A stretch of 64,000 nt of DNA from Pyrocephalus nanus (taxonomy: Eukaryota; Chordata; Aves; Passeriformes; Tyrannidae), in the NCBI GenBank assembly GCA_038380795.1, contig CM076262.1, forward strand, positions 836,121 through 900,120, in the 5' to 3' direction. Position 1 is the first letter of the stretch. Each line of letters opens with the position of its first letter. The notes under the pieces were generated by a model that was not told the origin of the DNA, made no database searches, and worked only from the letters and a program-made list of their open reading frames with translations. Below, piece by piece: positions 12,460 to 25,353 of this stretch. The translations under genes were made by a program, and so were the position numbers.

Positions 12460-13683
12460 CCAAAACAAGAAGACATGAAACCCAAAAAAATCAAACACCG
12501 CCCCCTCCCCAAAACCCCACTACCAAAGCCCAGCAATCAACACAACCCTCCCCACAAGATTTGCATCAGAATCTCAGTCCCAAAGGATGACAGTGCATTT
12601 CTTCAATTACCTCCCCCATACCCTTTTCTAAGCATATGTTAAGTAAGTTTGTCACATTATACTATATTTTAAACTCAAGATGACTGAACCAATTATGCTG
12701 CCATAAATATAGCTGTCAAAGTTAGCTAGGCACTTCCAAACTGCTTTTTTTTCCAAACTAAAAAAAACCTGCAACTTACCCTAGGGATCAGGCTAGACAT
12801 GCCAGAGTAAATCATCAGTATCTACAGCCCAGAATAAATATTCCAGCAACATCCAAAAATATTTAACTACTTCACTTTAAGGGACTAAAGCACATCAACA
12901 TCTTTTGTATGTACAAAGATATTTATTACCACAATAAGCCTTCAGTTAAAACAAGCCCAAAGAAATGGTTCCAACATCTAGAAGGCCTTGGTCAATACCT
13001 CAATATGCATAGCACAGGAGTCAAAAGAGTTTTGTTTCTAAAAATAGATCTGAACAGCTTTAAAAGCTCAGGAAGGAAAAGTAGGATTCTGAATCAAACT
13101 CAGGACTGACTGCCCATTGACTTAAATTGAGCTCAAGGTGTTTGAACAGCTAGGCAAAAATGTAAGTCTCTAAAATTAGGTGTTTTTTTTTTTTTATTCA
13201 ACTGACAGACCTGCAACAAAGCATCAGTCTTGGTTACTATACCTGGAACAAACAAAAGGCATGGTCACTACTGATGGAATTCATGTCCCCAGTCAAAGCA
13301 GCCTTTGTGAGATCCTACTGCTAAAAGTAGCAAATGAATAAAGCATTTAATATCTTTAAAGTAGTTTACCAGTATGTTTTGCTATAACTATCACTTAAGT
13401 ATACATGATGTTGGTAGCTACAGTTTTTCACCCAGCTATATTACTTCTGAACAAATGTTCTGGGAGTTTGCCAAATAATTTCATGTAAGAGACAGAAACA
13501 TGAAGATATCATAGGGAAAACAAGTGATTTTGCTTTCAAATTTCCAGCTTTGGCATATTGTCAGTCTCTCGATTTAATTTTGATACCACACCCAGGACCA
13601 ATCTTCCAAGTCTGGAGACTCAAGTGAAATATGGATAGTGAGCCTACACACAAATAAAGAGAAATTTACAAGTTACTTGCTTA

Positions 13684-14273
13684 TATCTTGTGTTGGTTTT
13701 GACTGGGACAAAGTTAATTTTCTTCATAGCAGCTGGTATGGGGCTGTGTTTTGGATTGGTGCTGAAAAGTGTGTGGACAACACAGGGATGTTTTAGCTAT
13801 TGCTGAACAGAACTGACAGAGTCAAAGACTTTTCTGTATTTCACCCTACCAGCAAGGAGGCTGGGAGTGCACAGGGAGTTGGGAGGTGACACAGCTGGGA
13901 CAGCTGACCCCAACTGACCAAAGTAGGGGTCATGTCCCAGACCATATGGCATCATGCTCAGCATATAAAGCTGGAGAAAGAAGAAGGAAGGACGTTCAGA
14001 GATGATGGCATTTGTCCTTCAAAGGAACCATTACACGTAATGGAGGTCTGCTTTCCTGGGAACGATTGAACACATGCCTTGCCATGGGAAGTGGTGAATG
14101 AATTCCTTGCTTTGCTTATGTGCATGCTTTACCCGTTAAACTGTCTACCTCAACCCATGAGTTCTCTCACTTTTACCCTTCCAGTTCTCTCCTCAATCCC
14201 ACCAGGGGGAATCAGCAAGGGGAATGAATATGTGGGGCTGAGATGCCAGCTGGGGTTAAACCAGGGCATATCT
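13684..14273 (+). repeat. Target-site duplication pair flanking the solo LTR
   Basis: The 5-bp word 'tatct' occurs at 13684-13688, immediately before the LTR, and again at 14269-14273, immediately after it. A 5-bp duplication is the normal integration footprint of several vertebrate ERV classes. It supports both LTR boundaries and shows that the element inserted as a unit. Confidence 0.8.
13689..14268 (+). mobile_element. Solo LTR of an avian endogenous retrovirus (ERVL/TguLTR5-like)
   Basis: This is a complete 580-bp LTR running from TGTGTTGG to the CA terminus, flanked by the duplication 'tatct'. Its sequence matches an abundant avian LTR family that I recognise. Landmarks include 'aaagttaattttcttcatag' near the 5' end and 'gaggctgggagtgcac' in U3. 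A TATA box (tataaa) lies at 13964-13969. 'tgggaagtggtgaatgaatt' follows, and the polyadenylation hexamer has decayed to gttaaa at 14135-14140. 'ggggttaaacca' is near the end. No gag, pol or env sequence flanks it, so it is a solo LTR left by recombination between two LTRs. The family name is from memory and approximate. Frames inside it are not genes. Confidence 0.88.
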
Positions 14274-16640
14274 TTCAACAAAAACACAAGTGGATTCCAC
14301 ACGAATTTCACAGCATATAAACAATAGGCATTAAATATAAGAATGCAGATGGACTTCTCTTCAACCTTGTGCTTGCTGAAGATAGGAACCTGAATACAGT
14401 ACACAGGCCATTCCCTCTAAAAGGCCCAACTGCATTATTCATTTGCTTTGCACACTTTGCATTGCAGCCACTGGTGCTCACATGTTGCAGAAGTTAAGCT
14501 TCCATAAACTGCAACTTAAAAAAAATGCTGCTTTTTATTCTCTGTTGCTAAATTAACATGAGTATTCCTGTCAATTTCCTACTTCAAATACCTGACATAC
14601 CCTAGAGTTACTAATAAATGAAGGTGTAGTTATTGAGGTAACAATCCACTTAATGCTCTCAGGACTAAAGAAATGGGGAGTCCCTCATGAAACACAAAGT
14701 TCCTCCACTGCATAACAAAATACCAAGAAATCAAACATGGATAGAAACCTGAAGTATTTCAATGTATCTATCTTCTCAGGTCTCGAAATCTCCCAGCTTC
14801 TCCAAGAAAACAGAGATTTGAGGTCTGGCAAGAGAACACCAATAAGAGCCACTAAGAAGCATCAAAGTTGCATAAAAATCAGCAACAACGATGTATCCTG
14901 TAAACCATACACTTAACTACACATGCTGATCTTCATTACAGCAAGACCTACACAAACACCTAGTACAAACACCTATTAAACACACCTTCAGTATTGAACA
15001 TACCTTCAGTAACAGCAAAGACATTTAACTGAGAGGTAGAAAGCAAGAGTTCAACAACTGGAAGATTAGTCTGTGCAATTATTATACACAATTAACAAGG
15101 GAACAAAACCAGGCATTGCCTAATCAAAACCCAAAAGTACAACAAAGTACAAAGGAATTTTCTTCACTTCTTAAAATTTATTAAAAGCTTCTGCAAAATA
15201 GCAATGAGGATAAGCATATTAGCTCAAACCTCAGAAATCACTGCAAACACAGCACAATCTGTTACAAAACTAGAAATACAGAGCGGCAAATGTTTATCTA
15301 CAGCTTAAACATCTTGACACCTCCTCTTTCATTTTATTAAGTATGTCTAGCATTGATAAGGCACGTACTCCACTTAATACTATGGCATTTTAATGGCAAA
15401 TTTTCTCTATTCTAGAATTCAATACTTTTTACTTCTTTAAAATGTTGAACATTTCTAATCATGCAATGTTATCTCTGAGATATCCTGAGCATAAATTTTA
15501 GGGTGAAAATTGTGAAAAGAGGATGAATATATATATTTCATATGCTGAGCATGAGTGAAGCTGAAGATATCTGTCTTATTTTTTTGCAAAGCTGCCTAGC
15601 TCATGTGACTCATGAAATTAAAAATTTTCCAAGTTAATTCCAAATCTATCTTCATATTAAGAAAAAGTTGTGGGTTTTTTTGCTTCAAACAAGTAAGCAA
15701 GACATCCTAATGCACAACAACTAGATATTATTAAGAGAGGGTATCATTTATACAGTTTCCAATTGAGAATAACAAGCAGTTTTACAAAGTTTTGGGCATT
15801 CCCTTGGCATATTCCCTTGAATGAGATTAAGTACCCTTCTCTCCACATATAAACACAGTAAAATTTAATTTTTCATTCTCTTCTTCATAGGAGAGTTTTC
15901 CTGAACCATCCACTGGTTTCCAGCAACCCATTATTGAGTGGTTTTCTTTTTTTAAAAGGTACAGCACAGCATTTTTAGATACAGAATTTTCTGGTTCCTT
16001 TTTCCTCAGCTAGAAAATTTAAGTTTCAATTCCAACTTTGATAACTTATGTAACTAAAATTTAACTGCCACAGTGCATTTAATTTGCATATTCCAGATGA
16101 CAAGAAAAATCTATGGTTACTCCAATTTTAATAAGTTATACATTGTCAGAAAAAAAGATTTTTATATGTATTGAATATTATTATCCCAAAAAAAGCCTGG
16201 AGCTCTAATTCACTTTTTGTAGGTCATAGTTACCAAGAAAAGCACACTCATTCCAAGAAATGGCCTTTGCTCAGGATAAAAGAGCTTGAATGTAGCTATT
16301 CTTTATGCCAACAGATTTGCAGGAAAGAAAAAAGTAGAAAAGAAAAAGAAAATTCATATAGCAAATTTATTCATTATTTATGACACTACGAGGAAGACTG
16401 CAGGTAACTTACTACATTTTGCCCTTTACAAAACCAGATCCAATGATTTCCCCAGTGTATTAAATTGTATTAAATCACCCGGGAGCTGATTTGTTTTGAA
16501 GGACTTCTAAAATCTTTTAATTCTTTCAAGTATTTGTTGCAAGAAATTCAAGTTATTCCCAGAGGTGAATGAATTCAATGAACTGGTTTTCAATATTTTT
16601 TTTAGATTTCTGGATAATCTAAACAACATCATTGTTGCCT
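14274..16640. other. Unannotated AT-rich unique DNA
   Basis: No repeat family, exon or RNA gene is recognised. Open frames are short and overlap on both strands. Confidence 0.5.
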
Positions 16641-16644
16641 AAAT

Positions 16645-16975
16645 GGCTGTGGGGAAAAAAAAGACTCCAAGCCAAATTAGGTAGAAGATAAGGATACAAA
16701 AGCTTTAATGAGCCCCCAGGCTTTCCAGAATACCCCCAATACAGGTGTTTTCAGTTTTTATAATGATTTTCACCCAATCCCTGTCTGGCCACCACCCAGG
16801 TTCTGCCTCTGCCATGCCTCTTGGGAATTGGGTCTGGGGGTGTTTTGGGACCCCTTCTTCTTCATCTTCCTCAGAGCACGTAATGTTCTTGGAGGCCTTC
16901 CAGAGTTCTAGGCCTGAAGATTGTTGCGTCTATGGCTATATCTTCTTGCGTAGATTTTAGCGTGTTCTCTACAGT
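16645..16975 (-). mobile_element. Probable short ERV LTR or LTR fragment
   Basis: Read on the minus strand, this GC-richer block of about 330 bp has LTR promoter architecture. A TATA box (tataaaa) lies at 16756-16762. A polyadenylation hexamer attaaa follows about 50 bp downstream, at 16704-16709. After it come 'gcttttgtatccttatcttc' and an end 'ttttttttccccaca'. A possible TG start is at 16973, which would give about 326 bp, similar to short class II (alpharetrovirus-like) avian LTRs. No clear target-site duplication was found and the exact family is not recognised, so the boundaries are tentative. The overlapping plus-strand frames of 67 and 71 codons are not genes. Confidence 0.5.
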
Positions 16976-18744
16976 TCTACCTTGAAAATGAGACTAAACA
17001 GGCCAGTGGAATTTAGGGGATTGATATGGGAACGGGTAACAGGGTTTGCTATGTGTAGCTGGTGTGTTAAAGGGATAATGTATTGCTACTTTAAAATCTA
17101 CATTTACTACATAACTACTTCTAAGATCTACAAAAATTAAAAAATCAAAACTCCAAGGTATCATGATGATCAAGTATCTTATGTAAAGCACCATCTAAAC
17201 ATCTGGGTAATGAAACTGCCTTTCAGTTCCCATTTAGTTCTTGGCTTCTCTATCATTTCATATTGTCCGAACAGTAACACTGTAAGCAACCATTTTAGCT
17301 TGATTTCTGACCCAGAACAGTTTAAATTCACTAATCCACCCTGCTTCAGTTTTAGTTATTCATTATAACTCTCATTAGAATCGAACACTACTATGGCTGA
17401 AGGCAAATCACCATGTCAATGGATATTTTTTCCATAATTTTCCTACATTTTCAGAACACTGGAAGAACCCTATTTGCTTTAGATTCCTCTTTGAAATATA
17501 ATATGCTGTTACTAAACTGACAAAATCTGCTAATATCATTCTCCCAGTCTCCAAATGAGGAATCTGTAAGTCAAAATTTTCGTTTTGGTTAGTTTGGTTT
17601 CGGTTTTTCTTAATATATCTGACCAGTGCAAGGTAATTTATGAGTTTTCTGCCTGGCTCTACTGGCCTGAGACTCTGGTATTAGTGCTTCACTGTGTTTT
17701 TATCCATGTGAATAGCAAAGAGTTGCCTCTGTGTTGGGCCATATCGCCTTACTTGTACAGCCATTCACTACATCACAGATGAAAGCATGTAGTAACACTG
17801 ACTGCAGCATTGTTCCCTTGAGATATCAACATATTGACTTTATGTCCAGAGGAACTCTCTCCTTATACCATACAACTGTTTTTTAAATTCATTACATTTT
17901 AAACGTAAAATCCATGGACGATATTTTCGAGTCTTCCAAGGCAGATCTTAATCTTATAATATTCAAATAACCCACTGAATTCCATGTAGTCATCTTTCAA
18001 AACCTCCTTCAGCACTCTTTGGTATTTTTCATTAGATTGATTCCTAATTTTACAATTATTCTAACAAGAAACATTATCTGTATTATTAATTTCATAAAAT
18101 ATCCTCTAGGTGCAAAACCAAGGTTCTGGTCTGAGATATTAGAAGAAAAAAATATATTTTAACCAAAACTTAAATTACAAAAACATCAACCTACCAAAAT
18201 TGAAAGAAAAAATCAGAAATAACTGTGTGCATGTTTTTTACGGTTTTCTAACTGAAGAATTTAATGGAATATCATATTTTAACATTTCAGGAAAAACCCC
18301 TGTTCATTACACTGTAGTTTCTGGTAGCATAACCTTTCTAATACACTTTTAACTCGTGTTATGCTATTCTTAAACAGAAAAGGAAAACTACAAAATAACC
18401 ATAGCATATTCCTTTGTTTACCATTAGTACCAACCTTTGAGTGTCAAGGAAGCAGTATGTCTTTAAATATAATGCTACTAGTAAAGCATTCTTTGCATTA
18501 GTTTCCTTTTGTGGTTACTTTTGTCATCATCTTTACAAATTTTTAAAGAGTAGTGCTTGTATGAAATTCAAAGGATACAGATACATCACATCAGTGATAC
18601 TCAGAGAGGCAGGAGAGAGGAGGTTAAAATAGAAGCTAAAGAGGTGAAAGGTTACAAATGAGAATAATGGAGGTAGGAAGTGAGATAGATTCCTACTTCC
18701 TCTTCCTTCTGAAATCCTAGACTTGTAGTATCTAGCTTTTGAGA
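16976..18744. other. Unannotated AT-rich unique DNA
   Basis: Nothing recognisable beyond ordinary AT-rich sequence. Confidence 0.5.
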
Positions 18745-18962
18745 GGTGATAAGGAAAAATTGCCACCATAAGACAGTCTAGCAGTGAAAGAGGTTGCTCA
18801 GGAAGGTTGTGCAGTCTCCCAAACCACAAGTTTTTAAGGCTACCAACCAGATAAAACGCTGAGTAACCCGGTCTCTTGTCACAACTGACCCTGATTCAAG
18901 TAGAAACTTAGACTAGAGACTTTCTCAGGTCCCTTCCACTCTGAATATGCTGTGATTTATTG
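18745..18962 (+). mobile_element. CR1 LINE, diverged 3' end fragment
   Basis: This sense CR1 3' end is visible from 'gaggttgctcaggaaggttg' (about 18790) through 'aacccggtctcttgtcacaa' and 'agctgaccct'-like sequence to 'tttctcaggtcccttcc' (about 18920). Its tail has decayed to 'gctgtgattta'. It aligns in order with the end of CR1 ORF2 and the 3' UTR but is clearly diverged, so it is an old copy. The 5' boundary is uncertain. Confidence 0.75.
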
Positions 18963-21900
18963 TGAGTTCTCAAGCTGAGTTTGCGACAAGAGTTCTGAAT
19001 CATACATGTAAAGGATAAAAGAAACCAAAAAAACAAACTAGCAAGGAAATTCTGAAGAACCCTTTTACTATGTTTACAACCTTCCAGCTTGTTGTCATGT
19101 TCAGAAGCAACCTTAAGAGTAATCTGTTTGATCTTCAAGGAAGGAAGAAAAAATTATTATTCAGTACTCCCACAAAATCCTGTTTCCTTTAAAAGCTGTC
19201 TAATTGTACATTTTGTACCCAGTTCAGATGAGACTACAGTGAATACAGCCTGCATTTAAATGAAGACTTGTCTAGATAAAGCCTGAAGCTCTTGCGTTCT
19301 TCAGAACAGTCCTTTGCCTGAGCCCTGCTTTCACACAGAGAAAGGGGTGTTTCTGACGAACCAGTAGAATCAACAGCACTCCCACATCTTGCTCAGTTAC
19401 ATCTACCTGGGTTGTAGACACCACTGTTGGTGGCAGTATTGGTATCCAAAATCACGAAGATGTAACAACAGTCTGAAAACTGAAGGCTACCTAGGAAATC
19501 GTAATGCCCAAAACAATACGCACACACACCCCCTCGAGTAAAATCAAAATGTAAATGGTGGAAAGGTACTCTGTGAAATAAAAATGTTGAAGATGAAATA
19601 CAAGCTATCTGGATCTGCACATGCTGCAACAAAATACAGACATACATTACACATCAAATTAGGAAGGCATAAATAAAAATTATAATAATAAATGATGACA
19701 ACTACATTTGTCAACTGAAACACAGTAGGATAGACAACAGGTAAATTAATTAAATAATGGGTGTCTCCAAAAAAATCTTTAAGATGCATTTAAAGAGAAG
19801 GGTAAGTGGAAGCAAAAGTTCCTAGAAAGTATGGGTACATCCTGCATTAGCATAAAACAACAATAAGCACAACTTTATTATAGAAAAAAGTAGTCCCTAA
19901 AAATAAGGGAAGTGGATAAAATCACTGCTGTATTGAAAATATAACACTGAATGACAAATTCTGACAAGTAGAGCTAAAACCAAACATCTGGACTCCAGAT
20001 TTCAGTTTTGCATGACAACTCTACAGAGGCACCTTTCACCTCACTGTATTATAGTTAAAAGTGCACTAAAATGAAAGTAACAATAGGAGAGACTGCATCT
20101 ATTACCTTAAGGGTAGGATGGGAGAAAACACATTAAAAGAACACCTATAATTTAAAAACCATCAGCAGAAGAGAAGTATCAAATACATACAATGCACAAA
20201 AGGCAGAAGGTCTTTCACTTTTGCTTTATAAGCTACGTATAAATATTTGTATTATTTTGGCAATGGGTGGAGTCTGGGAAATTGAGAGATTAAGGCAACA
20301 AAACCATTCACTGGGAGACAAAAAAAAAGGCCCATCACACAAAGCTGTATCTATGAAAACATACCAAAAAAAAACAAACAAACAAAAAAACCAAACAAAC
20401 AAAAAAAAAAACCACAAAAAAAAACCCACAAAAAAACCCCCAAGGATAGTAGCAAGATGTTTACCAAAGAGCTGCATGTTGAGAAGCTGAGCCTGTTTGT
20501 TTGTATATTTTAAATCCCTACTTATACAGTTCTACAAAGAGTGAGCTGTTACACAGCCCAGCACTCAAGCTGGGGAAAAAAAAGCAAGTCTTGCTTTCTC
20601 TTTTACCCAAATTAATCCTCTGTGAAAAATTTACTTTCTAGGTCTGCCTTTTAAGTGAACAATAGTAAGGAAAAAAAGCTATCTACTGGGTCATTAGTGA
20701 ATTCGTCTACCATGAAAAATTATATCTCACAGTACACAACAGTGTTTTTATTCAGTCTAGTTAAGATACCAGTCAATAGCACTTTCCAGGGATGATTGAT
20801 TGCAAATATCACATTGGAAAGAGCTGTGCTGTTTAATCCAAATATTTTCTATTTAATTTGTAGCCAACAGTGACAGGGAAAAACTCTCATCAGTGAGTTT
20901 AATTCTTTAGAGTACCTTAGATGTTTCTTCTTGCTTCATGCTGCCAGCCATCTTCCAGCAACATTCACAGTCCCTCAGGTGAAATTACTTCCCTCCAGCA
21001 TTTTTTTCCTCATACAATGTATCCTGAGACAGGGCTGGTAAAACCTGCACAGTTCACGCAGCACCTTGGACTACAGCAGCTTTATCCATTATTGATTCAA
21101 TGCAGATAATCCAAAGCAAGAGGAGATTTTAGAAGCCATAATTTCATGGGACTCAGAAGTCTTGGGAGAGACTGGTAATACCAATTACAAGCATAAATGG
21201 GGAGAAAATAGTTGAGAAACTGAAATAACAAATGGCTCAGGAGACCTCACAAGAAAGAAAAGATGAGATGATAAAATAAAATAGGGTTTACTGACAAAAT
21301 TCATAACAAATCCTGAAAAGGCTCATGTAAATATAGCTCAGCTAAATCCTATTTAAATCTTCTCCATACCTTCCACTCACAGGCTTACATTACCTGCACA
21401 TCAAAACTTATGTGGCTGTGACAGGTTTTCATCAGACTGCTCTTCACCATAAATCAAAGATATCTGTCAAGCCACAAGCTCCAGACCTGCAGCAGACTGC
21501 CTTAAACCCAGTTGACAGGGAAGGTAAACCTCAATTTTAACTTGCATTTTTATTCCTGTAATGTCACTGCTTTCAACTGAACATTTATTGAAGGCCCCCA
21601 CACATCAGTGTGTGGTGAGTAATAGTGTTTACTTCACTTATGTGCTTGGTGGCACCTCCTGAGCAAATGGATTTCAGAGTGCAGTTGTCACCGCACAAAC
21701 TCCCTGCAGCACCTAGTGCTTAGCAGAATTGTAAAATATTAACCAGATAACAAAAACCCAAATTGTCAGCTTGCTCAAAAAAGAGCCCATGCCCTTGAGA
21801 TCAAGGTGAGGCATAAGCAATACTTGTCCCATCCCTATCTTACATTAAAGCAGTAAACCTAATTTACTAAGATTAACCTTCAGAACAAACCTACACAGTT

Positions 21901-24900
21901 TAAACAAGACAAGCAAATTTGGGAATATGCAAATTTATCCATTATGGAGTTTGCATAAAATCTGAGGGGAAAAAAGCTATGAAACTTATGCTTAATCCTC
22001 ATGCTGTCTTCCCTGGCAGGCAGAGAGAAAGGCCTCTTCAAATCATCATGAAACTCAGCATTATTAATGGCCACCCGCCTTAGAGACAATTCTGTGGAGA
22101 GGGTTTTCATAGCTAATATCTGTGCAGCAAATCATTTTTATTTCATTTTCCTTGTGCAGTAACCCACAATGTCCCAATTACAGTTGCTTCACAATATTGC
22201 AAGTCTTACATTCCCAGACATTATCTCATACAAAAGAAATAAAAAAGTAAAGACAAGAGTGTGGAGAGGAAAGAGATTACTTACTGCAGTTATATATTTT
22301 TGTGTGCTGTTACAGCACTTAGCTGAATGGAACTCACATCTTTAACTGCTAATATAACACTAATACTGAAAATCATAAAAGCACTCCTGTTCCTCTTGAT
22401 CCTGTCTGAACGACCACCACAAACAAAATATGTTTCTAGTATTAGAGACATTTCTTTTTAGACTACCTAGTCTACCTGGCCTAAACTAAAAAGAAAAAGC
22501 GCTCATGTGGACAGGCTTGATGGAAAAAGTTTTCTCTCAGAAGAAATACAAAGTCTATCAAAAGTAATTCCTTGACACGGTAAGTCAAAGAAAAATAAAT
22601 CAATGCTCCTCTGAACAGAGTCCCTTTCTATCCCTGTGACATCAAAATCTTAGTAACACATATTTCGTCAATGTTTAGGGGAGAGTGTGTATCACTAAGA
22701 AATTCTGTGTTTTCAGCCGTTAAACACATGCAGATCAAGTAAGCTCTCTGCATTCCCAGGGAGCTTTCCCATGTCAGACAAGCCTAGCATGAAGGCCTGT
22801 ATAATAGAGAGTAATTTACTCACACTGTGAAAATTAAAATAAAATGTTCACTTATTTTAGTCTCCAGAAAACAGAAATGAATAGACTTGCAGAATGCCTA
22901 TGAAAACAATAAACAGATAAATTGGTATAGCATGAAATGCATTGATTAGGAAGATTTAAACATGAAAATCTGTAGTTGATGTTAAAACACTATGAAGCAT
23001 TCAACAGAAGGATCAAAAAACACAATTTAAAAACCGTGACCCATATTGCTGAACACACTTCTAATTTTGCAAATAATGAAAAGCAAATATGATTCTTTCT
23101 AGTAGATATTAGATTGTTTCCTGCAGTTGAAGAATGGAAATTAAAATGAGTATTGGAAATATAGTACTGAAATGATATGGCTACCACTTTATCTCTCGAT
23201 ATTAAATAAAACTTTGAGACCTCAGGCGCTTTTCTGATTTGTAAATGGGCCTCGGACATTGCAAACACACTTGATTCTGTTTAATGTGAAATTTCTCAGA
23301 GAGGAGGAGGCAAATGCAGTCAATAACTGAGTGTGAGAAATGATCTGCACCACTGAACTCTGTCCCACTTTCCAGCTGAAGTAGGTTAGCTCAGTTGTCA
23401 GCCAAACCACTGGGCCCTTTTGGGAAGACTGCTTGGCACACACAGTGGTCCTCACCTGTCTTGAGCATTTAACAGCCAAGCCAAAATTCCATAAGTTATA
23501 GAAATTCCTTATATAAAATTAGTAAATTTAACACTATGGCTGATATTGCTACCGTTTTATGAGAATACTTGAAAAGCATTTTTAAGTATTCTTCTAACCA
23601 AGAGCAGTAATATGTAATGCCAACGGGAAAGACTTAGTTGCACTAAATGTATTTATTTTTTATACATCATTAAAATAAATATTTTCAGAGACAAAAAGAG
23701 AAATTTTTTATTTTAAAGTCTAGAAATATGTTTGTATTATCAGAAAACTTTTAGTGCAGTAGAAAACTGTAAACTTTTGGTATGCTTATGAAGTGTCACC
23801 CCTCACAAGGTACTGGTGATAGCAAGCAGGTACAGCATTACATGCAGGTTGTGTGAGTGTTAATGCACTGTCTTCGATCAATCTTCAAATCTCACCCAGA
23901 CTGAAATTCTGTTTACAATTCTGCTCACAAACAAACCAATCTGCATCTGTTTATATCAATCTCTAAAGGCAGGAGTAAGACATGAAATACTTCATGTCAC
24001 TCAACATTTGAGTCTTTCTAATAACAGAAATAAGTTTTTCTAATCCTAGGAAAATGGAAACAGCTGCAGTATAGACAGCAGGCCTGCTATTTTCTACTGC
24101 TACATAGTAGAGACCTATAGAAGATTTTAGTAAATACAGTGCTGTTACAGACCCTGAATAGCTGTAAAATGCCACACCTGGGTTAAGCATAAGTATGCAG
24201 CTAAAATCTTGGCCTTCAATATAGAAAGATATAAGCTTAAAAACAACTAATTAGTGCTACAGTATATTTGTCAGGCTTTAGGCAATAACTTCTCCATTTA
24301 ATAATCTAAACAACTGCATACACCTCATTTTCATTAACACATGGCATAGGAAAAATCAGACTGACAAACTACTTGATCTATGCAGAAAGCTAAAACTATT
24401 TGTTACACCACTTTTTACTATCAGGTGCACACAGCACAAGTCTTACTCTTTAAAATTATCTATTCTACAGAAAAAACCCTAGAGTTTCGTCCATGAGCAG
24501 CATACAGTACTTATAGAGTGTTCTCAAAGTGAAAGACATGACACAGACAACAAAGCTTGACTGGGCATGATATCATAATTCATGGTATATTTAATAATTT
24601 AAAATTTTTGATACACAGTAAAACTGAGACAGTAGTTTATTTTCAAGTAAGAAATGGACAGAAATATTTGATAAGAGTTTATAAGTAAGGCTTGTGGAGG
24701 TCACTAACACATATTAACTACCTCTGTTTCCTATCTGTCCTTTACAAACTGTGGTCCACATACAAGTGATAGAAGATGAGACCATTACATGTTCCATACC
24801 AAAGCATCACCAAAAAAAAAAAAATTTTCATCAGTCAGCAAAACTTTTGATAAATTAATCTACATGCTGTTCTGCCCGCCTATGCAATTATTTCCATGTC

Positions 24901-25244
24901 TTTCTTTGCATTATACATCAAGACTTTCAACAAAGAATGGGACATCCATAGGGAATTTTGATTTTCACTAAGTGCTGATCTACAAAGCTAATAGTCTTTA
25001 AAAGTTTCAGAGCAACACTCAAAATTCTCTGATCAGTCTTGAAAATCTTGAGAGTTTTTTTAAGCATACTCATTACAATTTATAATTACAACACAGTCAA
25101 ATAACAGAAGACAAATACGTACAAAGTAAACTGAAGATGTTTGTGGAAACTGCTAAAATAGTAAATTTTTAAATGGGTATTTTTTCATGTTTATTGTAAC
25201 AGTAAGCTTTGAGTCAATTAGTACTGATGCTTTCAAAACCAACA
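18963..25244. other. Unannotated AT-rich unique DNA
   Basis: This region is mostly unique sequence. It contains an A/C-rich tract at 20364-20443. A minus-strand word 'caagacag|gtgagg' near 23455 resembles a splice donor but has no convincing exon attached. No repeat family is recognised. Confidence 0.45.
20364..20443. repeat. A/C-rich low-complexity tract
   Basis: This has irregular 'aaac', 'aaaaccc' and poly-A units with no guanine across about 80 bp. Opposed frames of 83-89 codons that cross it are compositional artefacts. Confidence 0.85.
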
Positions 25245-25353
25245 ACCTGCAGTCCTGAGCAACATGCTATAGCTGACCCTCCTTTGAGCAGAGGGATTGG
25301 ACTAGATGAACTCCAGAGGTGTCTCCCAGCCTAAGCTTGCCTATGATTCTGCG
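25245..25353 (+). mobile_element. CR1 LINE, 3' UTR fragment
   Basis: This is a sense-strand CR1 3' terminus. 'agctgaccctcctttgagca' is followed by 'gattggactagatgaactcc' and then 'agaggtgtctcccagcct'. The tail reads 'ctatgattctgcgatc'. All landmarks are in family order. The upstream part is lost, as expected for a 5'-truncated LINE insertion. Confidence 0.88.

Larger units (their letters stand above)
8331..13683. other. Unannotated AT-rich unique DNA
   Basis: This region holds mainly unique sequence. Only simple tracts stand out: an A-rich stretch near 8766-8831, poly-T near 13183-13195 and a (CAAA)n run. One exon-like minus-strand frame at 12160-12303 is listed separately as a weak candidate. 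No repeat family is recognised. Confidence 0.45.

Noticed and set aside
13689..14268. Possible full-length provirus around the LTR
   Set aside because: There is no second LTR copy nearby and no gag, pol or env-like sequence on either side. The perfect duplication shows a solo LTR.
20221..20490. Lys-rich and Phe-rich frames on opposite strands
   Set aside because: Pure consequence of the A/C-rich low-complexity tract.
23440..23479. Minus-strand ATG-less start with a strong donor-like caagacag|gtgagg
   Set aside because: No supporting acceptor or initiation context; a single donor-like word is common.
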